64,000 nt of DNA from DASXRA01 sp963737425. GTDB taxonomy: Bacteria > Actinomycetota > Actinomycetes > Mycobacteriales > Jatrophihabitantaceae. Positions within the stretch are counted from its first letter, which is position 1. Each line of letters begins with the position of its first letter. The position numbers and the translations under genes were made by a program. The stretch spans positions 186,001 through 250,000 of the forward strand of contig CAVTSX010000003.1 in the NCBI GenBank assembly GCA_963737425.1, written 5' to 3'. Under the pieces are notes generated by a model. The model did no database searches. It saw only the letters and a program-made list of their open reading frames with translations, and had not been told where the DNA came from. Below are positions 1-8,593 of the stretch, piece after piece.

Positions 1-2
1 GG

Positions 3-146
3 TACGCGTGGTGGCTGGACGACCACGAGAATCCGCTGCAGCTGACCGCCGGCCGGGACGGCTGGGTGCCGAAGATGGCCAACGTGCAGGTACATGGCGG
101 GCGGGCCACCGTGCAGGACATGACGGTGACGCAACTCGACTGCTGA
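3..146 (+). CDS. C-terminal fragment of an unidentified protein
   Basis: The window opens inside a gene. The frame from base 3 reads 47 codons to TGA, beginning YAWWLDDHENPLQL and ending MTVTQLDC. It has codon positions and G/C-rich third bases typical of coding DNA here. I do not recognise the family from this tail, which is rich in Trp, Asp and His at its start. The next gene begins about 145 bases later on the same strand. Confidence 0.55.
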   Translation, partial: YAWWLDDHENPLQLTAGRDGWVPKMANVQVHGGRATVQDMTVTQLDC

Positions 147-291
147 CTACCGCAACGGCGTCGCGGAAACGGCTGATCAGTCACGCCCGGCCATGACCTT
201 GCAGGTAATCGACTGGCGTCTCCCGACTCGGCAAGCTCGTCGCAGCGGCGCCGAACGACGGCGCCCAGTAACCGCAGAGGGAGCAAGCCAG

Positions 292-666
292 ATGACGGAC
301 TATCAGGCAGTGGCCGCCGACTACATCGCAGTCTGGAACGAGACCGACGACGCCAACCGGGCCAAGCTCGCCGCGGAGCTCTTCGCCGATGACGCCTGCT
401 ACATCGACCCGCTGGCCGTTGCCGAAGGTCGCGACACCATCGTCGCCACCGTCGCCGCGGTGCAGCAGCAGTTCGCCGGCTGGACGTTTCAGCTGCTCGG
501 GCCGGTCGACGGGCATCACAACCAGATTCGCTTCACCTGGGCGCTCGGCCCGCAGGGCACAGCGGCGGCAGACGCTCCGGTAGCGGGCTTCGACGTCGCC
601 GTGCTCACCGACGCCGGCAAGATTGCCTCGGTGTACGGGTTCCTCGACAAGGTGCCGGCTGCGTAA
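292..666 (+). CDS. SnoaL-like / NTF2-fold small protein
   Basis: A 124-residue protein starting MTDYQAVAADYIAVWNE. I chose the ATG at 292 because a GAGGGAG ribosome-binding sequence lies just upstream; the longer frame from 193 has no such site and its N-terminus looks non-coding. The pattern of an N-terminal helix, then ADDACYIDPLAVAEGRDTI, then a curved sheet ending in GKIASVYGFLDK matches the SnoaL_2/NTF2-like superfamily of cone-shaped one-domain proteins, which bind or isomerise small hydrophobic ligands. The substrate cannot be deduced. It stands alone, convergent with the GH3 remnant, with a palindromic repeat between them. Confidence 0.8.
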   Translation: MTDYQAVAADYIAVWNETDDANRAKLAAELFADDACYIDPLAVAEGRDTIVATVAAVQQQFAGWTFQLLGPVDGHHNQIRFTWALGPQGTAAADAPVAGFDVAVLTDAGKIASVYGFLDKVPAA

Positions 667-743
667 GCCCGGCATCGCGATCGCGCCTCCTGACCGTCGT
701 GATCCGGGGCGGTTGTTCCATGATCACCACAACGCGCCCCGCA

Positions 744-806
744 GGTGGGCAGTTGCGCCGCGGGTGGGCACTTGTAAGTGCCCACCCAGCGCGCAAGTGC
801 CCACCC
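744..806. repeat. Palindromic repeat, family P1 copy A
   Basis: A 63-bp element made of two direct copies of GGTGGGCASTTG about 18 bp apart, followed by two inverted copies with the same spacing. The inner arms GGGTGGGCACTT and AAGTGCCCACCC are perfect over 12 bp around a GT centre. The outer arms match at 14 of 15 positions. It lies between convergent genes, and GH3 similarity stops about 30 bp beyond its edge. Related copies are at 19360-19497 and 20483-20545. Confidence 0.85.
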
Positions 807-837
807 ACGGCGAGGCGACCACCGCATCGACCGAGCC

Positions 838-1582
838 GCCATCCGTGGGCGGCTACGTTCCAGTACTCGAGTTGGGCGGCGTCGACGTGGATGTGGACGC
901 TCCGGGTCTCGCCCGGCCGCAGCGTCACCTTGTCGTACCCGGCCTGCGCGCGTAGCGCCTGCGGTTGGCTCACCTCGGGGCTTGCGCCCACGTAGACCTG
1001 GGCGACCTCCGCGCCGGTGCGTGCCCCGGTGTTGCGCAGCCGGAACGACACGTCGAGCCCGCCGTCCCCGGCCCGGCGAACGGCGAGGTCGCTGTATGCG
1101 AAGGACGTGTAGGTCAGCCCGAAGCCGAAGGGGAACAGTGGGGTGACGCCGTGCGCGTCATACCAGCGGTACCCGACCTGGATGCCCTCCGAGTAGTCCT
1201 CCTCGTTGCCCACTCCCGGATAGCGCCTCGGATCGCCGGCGACCGGGGTCTTGTCCTGCGCAGCCGGGAAGGTCTGGCTGAGCCGGAGGCCCGGGGCGGC
1301 GTCACCGAACAGCAACGCAGTGGTGGCCGCCGCGCCCTGCTGGCCCGAATACCACATGTCCAGCACGGATCGGACGTTGTTCAGCCACGGCATCGTGATC
1401 GACGAGCCCGTGTTGAGCACCACGACCGTGTTCGGATTCGCCTTTGCCACGCGCGAGATCGGCTCGTCCTGGTAGCCGGCCAGCGACGGCGATGAGCGGT
1501 CCAGGCCCTCGGTCTCGTCGTCGTATGCGAAGACGACGGCCGTCCGCGCCCGCGTCGCCGCCTGCACGACGAGAACACCCAA
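838..1582 (-). pseudogene. GH3 beta-glucosidase remnant, truncated at both ends
   Basis: The frame encodes the C-terminal (alpha/beta)6 sandwich of a family 3 glycoside hydrolase: TEGLDR, SLAGYQDEPISRVA, NPNTVVVLNTG, MPWLNNVRSVLDMWYSGQQG, LRLSQTFP, then YRWYDAHGVTPLFPFGFGLTYT and a fibronectin-III-like tail. A full enzyme is about 750-800 residues and carries its catalytic Asp nucleophile in an N-terminal TIM barrel; that barrel is absent. The first in-frame start is a TTG at 1582, only 13 bases after the stop of the upstream dehydrogenase gene. Similarity ends near LEYWNVAAHGWRL, and the open frame then runs through palindrome P1-A to a stop near 605. It cannot be an active hydrolase. Confidence 0.85.
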
Positions 1583-1595
1583 ATGCCGCCTGATC

Positions 1596-2609
1596 TCAGA
1601 GCCGGGGGTCGATGTGGATCTTCGGCCCGGGCCCTGCCCCGGCCGGGCGCCAGCCCGACAGCGCGTCGGCCACCCGGTCCAGGCCGATCGTCGCGGCGAC
1701 GTGGCGCGTCGGATCGACGACGCCCGCCGCGTACTGCTCGATCGCGGCGCGAAGCCCGGGCGACGCGCTCAGCACGCCGATCGCCGTGACGTCCTTGAGC
1801 ACCAGTGTCCGGGTGTCGATCAGGCTCGGCGTTCCGGCCAGGCCCACGTACACGACCCGGCCGCCCGCCGCGACAAGGTCCAGCGCGGCAGCCGGAACCC
1901 CGGCGCCGTTCGTCGCGTCGATGACCGCGTCGTAGGGCAGCGGCGGCAACAGCGCGCTGGTCCAGGCTCCGGCCACGCCGAGGTCGCGCGCGTTCGCCAG
2001 CGACTGCGCGGTCTCACCGACGACGTGAACCTCGGCGCCGGCGGCCACCGCGAACTGGGCGGCGAGCAACCCGATCGTGCCGGGTCCGAAGATCGCCACC
2101 CGGCTACCCGGTCGCGCCAGTGCCGCCTGCACCGTCCGAAACGCCGTGCCGCCCGGCTCGACGAGGGCACCCGCGACCGCGCCTACCCCGTCCGGCAGTG
2201 CATGCAACGCAGTGGCCGGGACGACCAACTGCTCGGCGAGCGCGCCGGGCCATCCGCCACGGATGCCGATCTCGTACCGATCCGCGCACAGGTACTGCTT
2301 GCCGCTCGTGCAGGTGCGGCACCGTCCGCAGCCGAGCATCGTGTCGGCGGTGACACGGCGACCGATCCACGCAGCATCGACGCCTGCCCCTACCGCGCAG
2401 ACGATTCCGCACCATTCGTGGCCCAGCCGCATGGGATAGCTCGCGTGTCCCTGATGCAGGTAGGCCATGACGCCGGTGAAGACCTCGACGTCGGTGCCGC
2501 AGATGCCGGCCCGCTCGACGTCGACGACGACCTCGCCGGCCGCAGCGATCGGTGCCGGCACCTCGGCGACGTGCGCCTGCTCCGGGCCGGTGACGACCAA
2601 GGCCCTCAC
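1596..2609 (-). CDS. Zinc-dependent alcohol/polyol dehydrogenase (MDR family)
   Basis: A 337-residue medium-chain dehydrogenase. The catalytic zinc site is visible as C37 and H64-E65 in GHEW. A structural zinc lobe is formed by C94, C97, C100 and C108 (GCGRCRTC then YLC), and the NAD(P)-binding loop is GPGTIGLLAAQ. Length and motifs fit sorbitol/threonine dehydrogenase-like enzymes that oxidise a secondary alcohol of a sugar or polyol. It is followed by the GH3 remnant and preceded 31 bp upstream by the IclR gene on the same strand, with a sugar-acid dehydratase divergent from that. I infer a role in sugar or sugar-acid catabolism; the substrate is unknown. Confidence 0.85.
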   Translation of the reverse strand: MRALVVTGPEQAHVAEVPAPIAAAGEVVVDVERAGICGTDVEVFTGVMAYLHQGHASYPMRLGHEWCGIVCAVGAGVDAAWIGRRVTADTMLGCGRCRTCTSGKQYLCADRYEIGIRGGWPGALAEQLVVPATALHALPDGVGAVAGALVEPGGTAFRTVQAALARPGSRVAIFGPGTIGLLAAQFAVAAGAEVHVVGETAQSLANARDLGVAGAWTSALLPPLPYDAVIDATNGAGVPAAALDLVAAGGRVVYVGLAGTPSLIDTRTLVLKDVTAIGVLSASPGLRAAIEQYAAGVVDPTRHVAATIGLDRVADALSGWRPAGAGPGPKIHIDPRL

Positions 2610-2640
2610 CGGCGTGCGCCTCGCGCGGCTGCGCGGGCAC

Positions 2641-3462
2641 TCACGACACGGCCTCGTCGCCCCAGGCCGACACGACGGAGCGGATCTCGGGCAGCGCGCG
2701 CACCAGCACGTCGAGCGGCGTCCGGTACGACAGCGCGCTGATGCTGACCGCGCCGCTCGGGATCGTGGGCGAGACCAGGAAGATCGGCACGGCCAGGCAG
2801 TTCACGCCCTGCTCGTTCTCCCCGTCGTCGACGGCATAGCCCTGCCGGCGAATATCGCGCAACTCGCGGCACAGCTCGATCGCCGTGACCATCGTCTTGG
2901 CGGTTCGCCGCTCGAGTTCGCCCGAGCCGACCCAGGACTCGACCGCGGCGTCGTCGCGCAAGGCGTAGGACAGCAACAGCTTGCCGACCGCGGTGCAGTG
3001 CGCGGGATTGCGCCCACCGATCGTGGACGTCAGCCGCACCGCGCCGGCGGCCGGGTCGACCTTCGACCGGTACACGATGAAGCGCCCGTCGAGCACGGCG
3101 TAGTGCGCGGTCTCGCCGAACAGTTTCGCGAGCCGTTCCAGCGTCGGACGGACGCGAACGTGTTCGGGGCGCGCCTCATGATGGGCGAACGCGAGGTGCA
3201 GGAACTCATCACCGAGCAGGTACCGGCCGCGACCGTCCCGCGCGGCGAAGCCCGCCCGGCGCAGCGCCAGCAACGCGCGATGCACCGTCGGCTTGGGACT
3301 GTCGACTGCCGCTGCCAGAGCCTCGAGCCCGATGCCACTGGCATGCTGGGCGAGCTCGCGCAGCACCGCCAGCACCCGATCCGCGCCGACCAGCCGGGGA
3401 CTCCCGGGCGCGCTGCTGTCATTTCCCGGACTAGCCTCGCTCACGTTCCGGATACTAGCCAT
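2641..3462 (-). CDS. IclR-family transcriptional regulator
   Basis: About 273 residues. The N-terminal winged helix (ADRVLAVLRELAQHASGIGLEALAAAVDSPKPTVHRALLAL) is followed by a GAF-like effector domain with GKLLLSY, GYAVDDGENEQGVNCLAVPIF and the usual IclR C-terminal helix. I prefer the ATG at 3462; a TTG at 3471 is an in-frame alternative. It is divergent from the IlvD/Edd dehydratase with under 30 bp between starts, so one promoter-operator region probably serves both. The short motif TTTC-N8-GAAA lies in that gap but is too short to call an operator. IclR proteins usually sense a pathway metabolite, here perhaps a sugar acid. Confidence 0.9.
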   Translation of the reverse strand: MASIRNVSEASPGNDSSAPGSPRLVGADRVLAVLRELAQHASGIGLEALAAAVDSPKPTVHRALLALRRAGFAARDGRGRYLLGDEFLHLAFAHHEARPEHVRVRPTLERLAKLFGETAHYAVLDGRFIVYRSKVDPAAGAVRLTSTIGGRNPAHCTAVGKLLLSYALRDDAAVESWVGSGELERRTAKTMVTAIELCRELRDIRRQGYAVDDGENEQGVNCLAVPIFLVSPTIPSGAVSISALSYRTPLDVLVRALPEIRSVVSAWGDEAVS

Positions 3463-3490
3463 CGATTTCAACTAGCGGAAAGCAAAGCCC

Positions 3491-5203
3491 ATGGGATTGC
3501 GAAGTGAGCAGTGGTACGGCGGCACCGACCGAAACTCCTACATCCATCGGGCCTGGATGCGCCGTGGGCTGCCGGCGCACGCCTTCGACGGCCGGCCCCA
3601 CATCGCGATTGCCAACACCGCCTCGGAACTCACTCCGTGCAATGCCCACCTCGACGAGGTCGCGGCGAGTGTCAAGCAGGGTGTCTGGGAGGCCGGCGGC
3701 GTGCCGCTGAACCTGCCGGTCATGTCGCTCGGCGAGACGCAGGTCCGGCCGACCGCGATGCTGTGGCGAAACCTTGCCGCGATGGCGACCGAAGAGATGC
3801 TGCGTGCCAACCCGATCGACGGCGTGGTGCTGCTCGGCGGCTGCGACAAGACCATCCCGTCGTTGCTGATGGCCGCGGCATCCGTCGACCTGCCCGCGGT
3901 CGTCGTGCCGGGTGGTCCGATGCTCACCGGCCATTTCCGCGGCAAGCCGTTGGGGTGCGGCACCGACGTCTGGCGGCTGAGTGAGGACGTCCGGGCCGGA
4001 GCCCTTACCCAGCAGGAGTTTCTCAGCTCGGAGTCGGCGATGATCCGCAGCAAGGGGCACTGCAACACGATGGGCACCGCCTCGACGATGGCGTGCGTCG
4101 CCGAGGCGCTCGGCATGACACTGCCCGGTGTCGCGGGCACGCCGGCGAACGACGCCAGGTTGCTCGAACGCTCGCACGCCACCGGGCGGCTCGCGGTCGA
4201 GATGGTCGCGGCCGACCGTCGCCCGTCGACGCTGCTCAGTCGCGGATCGTTTCGCAACGCGATCGTGGCGCTCGCGGCAATCGGCGGCTCGACGAACGCA
4301 GTGGTGCATCTGCTGGCGATCGCCGGACGGCTCGAGATCGAGCTCCGCCTCGACGATTTCGACTCCGCCGGCTCGGACGTGCCGCTGCTGGTCGATCTGC
4401 AGCCGGCGGGCCGGCATCTGATGGACGACCTCTTCCGCGCGGGCGGACTGCTTGCCGCGCTGCGCGAGGTGGCGGACCTGCTCGACCCGGGGGCGCTCAC
4501 CGTCGCCGGGACGCCATTCGTGAGCCATCTTGCCGACGCGCAGATCTGGGACGAGGACGTCATCCGGCGACGTGCCGATCCAGTGCTGCCCGCGGCCGGT
4601 ATCGCCGTGCTGCGCGGCAACCTGGCCCCCGACGGCGCGGTCGTCAAACCCGCCGCCGCGTCGGCTGCGCTACTGCGCCATCGCGGACCCGCTGTCGTGT
4701 TCGACAGCATCGAAGATCTACACGCCCGCATCGACGATCCTGATCTCGACGTCGACGAGCACTCGGTTCTGGTGCTGCGCGGATGCGGGCCGAAGGGGTA
4801 TCCCGGCATGCCCGAGGTCGGCAACATGCCGCTGCCCACGAAGCTGCTCTCGCGCGGCGTGCGCGACATGGTCCGCATCAGCGACGCGCGCATGAGCGGC
4901 ACGGCGTTCGGCACGGTGGTGCTGCACGTCGCGCCGGAGGCCGCTGCCGGCGGCCCGCTCGGCCTGGTCCGTACGGGTGATCCGGTCGTGCTGGACGTGC
5001 CGGCTCGGCGCCTGTCCGTCGACCTGCCCGACGGCGAACTCGAGCGCCGCAGGTCCACGGCGGGCGCCCAGGCCTCATACGCCGCGCCGGCAAGCGGCTG
5101 GGAACAGCTCTACGTGCAGCACGTGCTGCAGGCCGACCGCGGCGCGGACCTCGATTTCCTCGCCGGCCGCCGGGGCAGCGAGGTCAGCCGCGAGTCCCAC
5201 TGA
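3491..5203 (+). CDS. IlvD/Edd-family sugar-acid (pentonate) dehydratase
   Basis: A 570-residue Fe-S dehydratase. C50 (ELTPCN), C118 (GGCDKT) and C191 (GHCNTMGTAST) occupy the positions that hold the [2Fe-2S] cluster in L-arabinonate and D-xylonate dehydratases. The N-terminus (EQWYGGTDRNSYIHRAWMRRGLP) and the tail (LDFLAGRRGSEV) are typical of the sugar-acid branch, unlike the biosynthetic IlvD at 30191-31888. It should remove water from a pentonate or hexonate to give a 2-keto-3-deoxy acid. Its divergent IclR regulator and the zinc dehydrogenase beyond it support an oxidative sugar route. Aldolase or semialdehyde genes for the rest of such a route are not in the window. Confidence 0.88.
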   Translation: MGLRSEQWYGGTDRNSYIHRAWMRRGLPAHAFDGRPHIAIANTASELTPCNAHLDEVAASVKQGVWEAGGVPLNLPVMSLGETQVRPTAMLWRNLAAMATEEMLRANPIDGVVLLGGCDKTIPSLLMAAASVDLPAVVVPGGPMLTGHFRGKPLGCGTDVWRLSEDVRAGALTQQEFLSSESAMIRSKGHCNTMGTASTMACVAEALGMTLPGVAGTPANDARLLERSHATGRLAVEMVAADRRPSTLLSRGSFRNAIVALAAIGGSTNAVVHLLAIAGRLEIELRLDDFDSAGSDVPLLVDLQPAGRHLMDDLFRAGGLLAALREVADLLDPGALTVAGTPFVSHLADAQIWDEDVIRRRADPVLPAAGIAVLRGNLAPDGAVVKPAAASAALLRHRGPAVVFDSIEDLHARIDDPDLDVDEHSVLVLRGCGPKGYPGMPEVGNMPLPTKLLSRGVRDMVRISDARMSGTAFGTVVLHVAPEAAAGGPLGLVRTGDPVVLDVPARRLSVDLPDGELERRRSTAGAQASYAAPASGWEQLYVQHVLQADRGADLDFLAGRRGSEVSRESH

Positions 5204-5288
5204 CACCGGCCCTGATCCGGCGCTCTGCTTCGCGCGCGGAGCAGAGTCGGCCTACGCTTCGAGGCACACGTCGGTTGGGAGGGCGACA

Positions 5289-6044
5289 ATGCGGTTGCGC
5301 TCAATTCTCGGCCTGGCCTGCGCATTGGCCATCGTGATCACGGCCGCGACGGCGTGCAGCACCACGACATCGGGCACCGGCAGCGAGCTGACCCCCACCG
5401 GACCCTCCTCCCCCGACTTCCCGTCCCTGCCGAGTTCCCCGCAAACTTCCACGGCACCGGCCAGTTCGCCGGCAGCGACGACACCGGCGTCGCCGACGAC
5501 GACTGCACCGGCCAGCCGCGCTCAACTCGCGGCACGGCTCGCGGCGCTGACCCCCGGTCAGCGCGTCGTGCTGGTGGCGATACCCGGCGGATACGAGGCA
5601 ATCAGCTATGACCAGCAGGCGCATGTCGGGTTCTGGAAGTACACGGGCTCCGATTGGAAGCGCGCCGCAACCAGCACCTACCCCTACTCCGCAGCGATCG
5701 GTGGACCGGCCGAGGCCGCGGCCACGGGCGCGCTGCTGACCGGCATGCACGACGCCACGTTCATCGTCACCGGCAACTTCACCGGAGACGGCAGCGGTAA
5801 TGCGGTTGCCTACACCACGGGCGCCCGAGGCTGGGGCGCGATCAAGGCCGAACCCAACGGCAACATCGGCCCGTCCGGAAGGCCAGTGGGCACCGACGCG
5901 ATCGGACTTTCCTTCGGCTTCGCGTTCGTGGCCGGTCGTCTGCAGACGAAGGATTGCCCGACGAATCAGCCCGTCGCCGCCTGCGGATTGAATCCCGTCA
6001 CGAAGCTCTGGGCGTGGAACGGCACCGATTTCGTACGCATCTGA
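5289..6044 (+). CDS. Putative secreted lipoprotein, function unknown
   Basis: A 251-residue protein starting at an ATG preceded by GGGAGGGCGACA; the longer frame upstream overlaps the dehydratase and is rejected. A lipoprotein signal peptide is clear: basic start MRLR, a hydrophobic stretch, and an ATAC lipobox with C23. Residues 24-80 are a low-complexity Ser/Thr/Pro linker. The folded C-terminal domain (about 85-251) contains WKYTGSDWKRAAT and NPVTKLWAWNGTDFVRI, repeated W-x-G-x-x-W patterns that resemble beta-repeat domains. I do not recognise a named family. It probably sits on the outer face of the membrane. Confidence 0.75.
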   Translation: MRLRSILGLACALAIVITAATACSTTTSGTGSELTPTGPSSPDFPSLPSSPQTSTAPASSPAATTPASPTTTAPASRAQLAARLAALTPGQRVVLVAIPGGYEAISYDQQAHVGFWKYTGSDWKRAATSTYPYSAAIGGPAEAAATGALLTGMHDATFIVTGNFTGDGSGNAVAYTTGARGWGAIKAEPNGNIGPSGRPVGTDAIGLSFGFAFVAGRLQTKDCPTNQPVAACGLNPVTKLWAWNGTDFVRI

Positions 6045-6100
6045 CCACGATCTGCGCTGAGCCGTGGCCCTGCGGACCGCATCTCATGCGGTCTCCAGGT

Positions 6101-6460
6101 CTACACGCCCCGGCCGTTTTCGTCAGATGCCAATACGAGCACCGGTCGCAGTGGTAGGCGCGTTGCTCGCACCCGGCGGTACCCGTGCACGGACCAGACC
6201 TCGGCCAGAGCCCGAAGGACGTACTCCTCGGTCGAATAGCGCTTCTTCGGACACAAGCGATTGAGGTCGGCGTTGCGTTGAATTCCACGGGACGTCTCGA
6301 CGGCGTTCAGCAGTTCCTCGGCGAGCACACCTGGGCTGTGGTGCGTGGCGAGATGTTCGAGAACTCCGTCCCGAGTGAGATCGTTCCGGTCCGACACCGT
6401 GCTTGGAATCCGCGCGGGCCACTGTTGATCCCGCACCTTTCGCGACGGATATGGGGCCAC
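6101..6460 (-). CDS. Small hypothetical protein
   Basis: A 119-codon frame starting GTG, with a plausible helical middle (DGVLEHLATHHSPGVLAEEL then YSTEEYVLRALAEVWSVHGY) and moderately G/C-rich third positions. The surrounding DNA is less G/C-rich and less regular in codon use than the neighbours, which may indicate acquired or decaying sequence. No ribosome-binding site is obvious. A competing plus-strand frame covers 6185-6571 but has poorer codon bias. I recognise no family, so this is a tentative call. Confidence 0.35.
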   Translation of the reverse strand: MAPYPSRKVRDQQWPARIPSTVSDRNDLTRDGVLEHLATHHSPGVLAEELLNAVETSRGIQRNADLNRLCPKKRYSTEEYVLRALAEVWSVHGYRRVRATRLPLRPVLVLASDENGRGV

Positions 6461-6786
6461 ATAGCGTTCTTCATCCGGGCAGGGTTCGGTTTGCGGCGCG
6501 TGGCCGAATCGTGCGACGGCGAAAGGCTTTTCTCGATTCTTGGACCAGATTCTGGCTGCTACCTTCGTTGAACAAGGTCGTCAGAAACCCCGGCTGACGG
6601 CCAGGCGGGCCGGCACGACGAGGACATCTCCTCGTTCGCGCTGAGTGCCTGCGGGGGGGCCGAGGTGGGCGATGCAATTGCCGCAGATGCCAGCGACGGC
6701 ATCGCCCGACGAGAGCGAGCGGCCGATCGCATAAGGACAAACGCCGGCGCAGACGCGACCAAACGATGCCCCCATCAGGAGTAACC
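6461..6786. other. Gene-poor stretch with a doubtful Cys-rich frame
   Basis: No confident gene. The minus strand has a 64-codon frame at 6581-6775 with two Cys pairs (CAGVC and CGNC), which could be a small zinc-binding protein, but it has no ribosome-binding site and its start abuts that of the plus-strand membrane protein. The remainder shows neither codon bias nor repeats. The ribosome-binding site GGAGTAACC of the next gene lies at the right edge. Confidence 0.4.
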
Positions 6787-7464
6787 ATGGTCAAGCGCGT
6801 GATCGTCATCGTCATCGCTGCCATCCTTCTAGCCGGCGGGGCTCTCGTCGCGATCGGCGGGGGCGTGCTGATGGCACTTTTCGGTTCGGACAGCACGCTC
6901 ACGTCTGGGGTCCGCCCGGTATCGACGTCGACGAGCGCCCTGGTCACTGCCCTCAACGACATCAAGAACACCAACGGGGTCGCGACGACGGTCGACCAGC
7001 CGTCGCTGCGCGTCACGATCCCCAACGCGCAACGCCCCGTCTTCATCGGCGTCGGGCCGGCAGCCGACGTCGATCGCTACCTTGCCGGCGTCGCGATCGA
7101 CAAGGTCACTGACTTCGACGTCGACCCGTTCCGGCTCAAGACGGTTCGCCAGGACGGAACGGCGCGTCCAGCACCGCCTGGGAGTCAATCGTTCTGGGTC
7201 GCGCGGGGAACCGGGACGAACGCGACATTGAACTGGAAGATCAACGACGGCAGCTACCGCCTCGTGGTCATGAACGCCGACGCCAGTCCGGGTGTGACGG
7301 TGAGTGGACGCTTTGCGCTGACCATCCCGCACGTGTTCGGCTTCGCCATCGGCATCCTTGTCGGCGGAATCGTGGTGGCCGTGCTCGGTGTCGTGCTGCT
7401 CGTCGTCGGCGTGCGGATGCGTCCGCGCGCTCAGCCAGCCCCCTACAATGCCCCTGTTCAGTAA
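6787..7464 (+). CDS. Two-TM membrane protein with extracytoplasmic domain
   Basis: A 225-residue protein starting at the ATG that follows CAGGAGTAACC; an ATG 21 bases upstream lacks a site. One transmembrane helix spans about 5-30, an extracytoplasmic domain of roughly 150 residues follows, and a second helix lies at about 188-213 with a short basic, Pro-rich cytoplasmic tail. The outer domain has the motif PVFIGVGPAADVDRYLAGV. That resembles actinobacterial envelope proteins of unknown function in which a beta-sandwich is held between two helices. The architecture matches the product of the gene at 34527, though the sequences differ. Confidence 0.75.
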   Translation: MVKRVIVIVIAAILLAGGALVAIGGGVLMALFGSDSTLTSGVRPVSTSTSALVTALNDIKNTNGVATTVDQPSLRVTIPNAQRPVFIGVGPAADVDRYLAGVAIDKVTDFDVDPFRLKTVRQDGTARPAPPGSQSFWVARGTGTNATLNWKINDGSYRLVVMNADASPGVTVSGRFALTIPHVFGFAIGILVGGIVVAVLGVVLLVVGVRMRPRAQPAPYNAPVQ

Positions 7465-7555
7465 CGACATTTCACCGTCCACAGTGGACAGATAGCAGGC
7501 GCTCGTTGCGCCGACACGCCCGCCACTCGGGCGTGACGTGGGTCATGCCGCTGAC

Positions 7556-7582
7556 TGTCACATGCGAGACGCCTCGCCCGTC
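7556..7582 (+). promoter_or_regulatory. ECF41-type promoter of the epimerase gene
   Basis: TGTCACA at 7556-7562 and CGTC at 7579-7582, separated by 16 bp. This is the promoter signature published for ECF41 sigma factors (TGTCACA at -35, CGTC at -10). The next gene is the epimerase at 7636, with a strong AGGAGGACGTC ribosome-binding region, and the ECF41 gene itself follows. The match in sequence, spacing and context makes this a confident site call. Confidence 0.85.
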
Positions 7583-7635
7583 CTGATTGCGAACCGTCCC
7601 GGATCCACCGGGAGGAACGAGATCAGGAGGACGTC

Positions 7636-8568
7636 ATGCGAGTACTGGTAGCCGGGGCGACAGGCGTGATCGGCAATCGGCTGGTGCCGTTGCTCGAGTC
7701 CGTCGGCCACGACGTGATCGCGCTGTCGCGCTCGCGCCCGGTCGCGGCGGCACAAGCCACCGTGGTTGCCGACGCGCTCGACCGCGCGGCCGTCATCCGG
7801 GCAGTGCGCGAAGCTGCGCCGGACGCGATCGTGAACATGCTCACCGCCATCCCGAAGCAGATCAATCCGAAGAAGATGGCCAAGCAATTCGAGCAGACCA
7901 ACCTGCTGCGCACGGTCGGCACGGCCAATCTGGTGGCCGCCGGGCAGGCCGTCGGCGTAACTCGCCTTGTCGCACAGGGACTTGCGTACGCCTACGATCC
8001 GGCCGGCGCCGGATTCGCCGACGAGGACGCACCCCTGTGGCAGAACCCGCCCAAGCAGTTCGCCGGCGTACTGACTGCCCTCAAAGAACTCGAGCAGCGG
8101 ACCTGCGACGCGGGCGGCCTCGTTGTGCGGTTGGGTCACCTGTACGGGCCAGGCACGATCTACGCCGCAGACGGTTCCTTCGTCCAGCAGGTTCGCACCG
8201 GCAAGGTCCCGCTCGTCGGTGGCGGCACTGCCACGTTCTCGTTCACCCACGCCCACGACGCCGCGACCGCCATCGTCGCCACCCTGGACCGGGACGTCAG
8301 CGGTGTGCTGAACATCGTTGACAACAACCCGGCGAAGATGAGCGAATGGCTCCCCGTGATGGCCGACATCGTCGGGGCCAAGCAGCCCAAGTCCGCACCG
8401 GCCATGCTTGCGCAGATGGCCGTCGGCGGTTGGGGCGTCGCGTTCATGACCCAGCTGCGCGGTGCCGACAACACCAGGGCCAAGACCACCCTGGACTGGC
8501 GGCCGCGCTACGCGTCGTGGCGCACCGGGTTCAGCAGCGAACTCGAACGCCTGCCGGCGAAGAGCTGA
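7636..8568 (+). CDS. NAD(P)-dependent epimerase/dehydratase, probable ECF41 target
   Basis: A 310-residue extended short-chain dehydrogenase. The Rossmann motif GATGVIGNRL is at residues 7-16, then come DALDRAAV and RLGHLYGPGTIY near residue 170. The canonical YxxxK pair is not clear (LAYAYDPAG is in the expected region), so catalytic activity cannot be assumed. The gene starts at an ATG preceded by AGGAGG, sits 54 bp after an ECF41 promoter, and is followed 25 bp later by the ECF41 sigma gene. ECF41 sigma factors are usually adjacent to an epimerase, oxidoreductase or carboxymuconolactone-decarboxylase gene that they control, which explains this pairing. The substrate is unknown. Confidence 0.85.
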   Translation: MRVLVAGATGVIGNRLVPLLESVGHDVIALSRSRPVAAAQATVVADALDRAAVIRAVREAAPDAIVNMLTAIPKQINPKKMAKQFEQTNLLRTVGTANLVAAGQAVGVTRLVAQGLAYAYDPAGAGFADEDAPLWQNPPKQFAGVLTALKELEQRTCDAGGLVVRLGHLYGPGTIYAADGSFVQQVRTGKVPLVGGGTATFSFTHAHDAATAIVATLDRDVSGVLNIVDNNPAKMSEWLPVMADIVGAKQPKSAPAMLAQMAVGGWGVAFMTQLRGADNTRAKTTLDWRPRYASWRTGFSSELERLPAKS

Positions 8569-8593
8569 ACCGACGCGGTGCGGGGAGAACACC

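Noticed and set aside
181..675. Minus-strand frame opposite the SnoaL gene
   Set aside because: It is a shadow of the plus-strand gene; its translation is Arg/Gly/Val-rich with no recognisable motif.
3466..3483. IclR operator TTTC-N8-GAAA between IclR and dehydratase genes
   Set aside because: Four-base arms are too short to separate from chance.
6185..6571. Plus-strand frame of 128 codons
   Set aside because: Irregular third positions and no ribosome-binding site; the minus-strand frame at 6101-6460 has better codon bias and overlaps it.
6581..6775. Minus-strand 64-residue Cys-rich frame (CAGVC...CGNC)
   Set aside because: It looks like a possible zinc protein, but there is no ribosome-binding site and the plus-strand gene at 6787 uses the adjacent region. 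Left as a note only.
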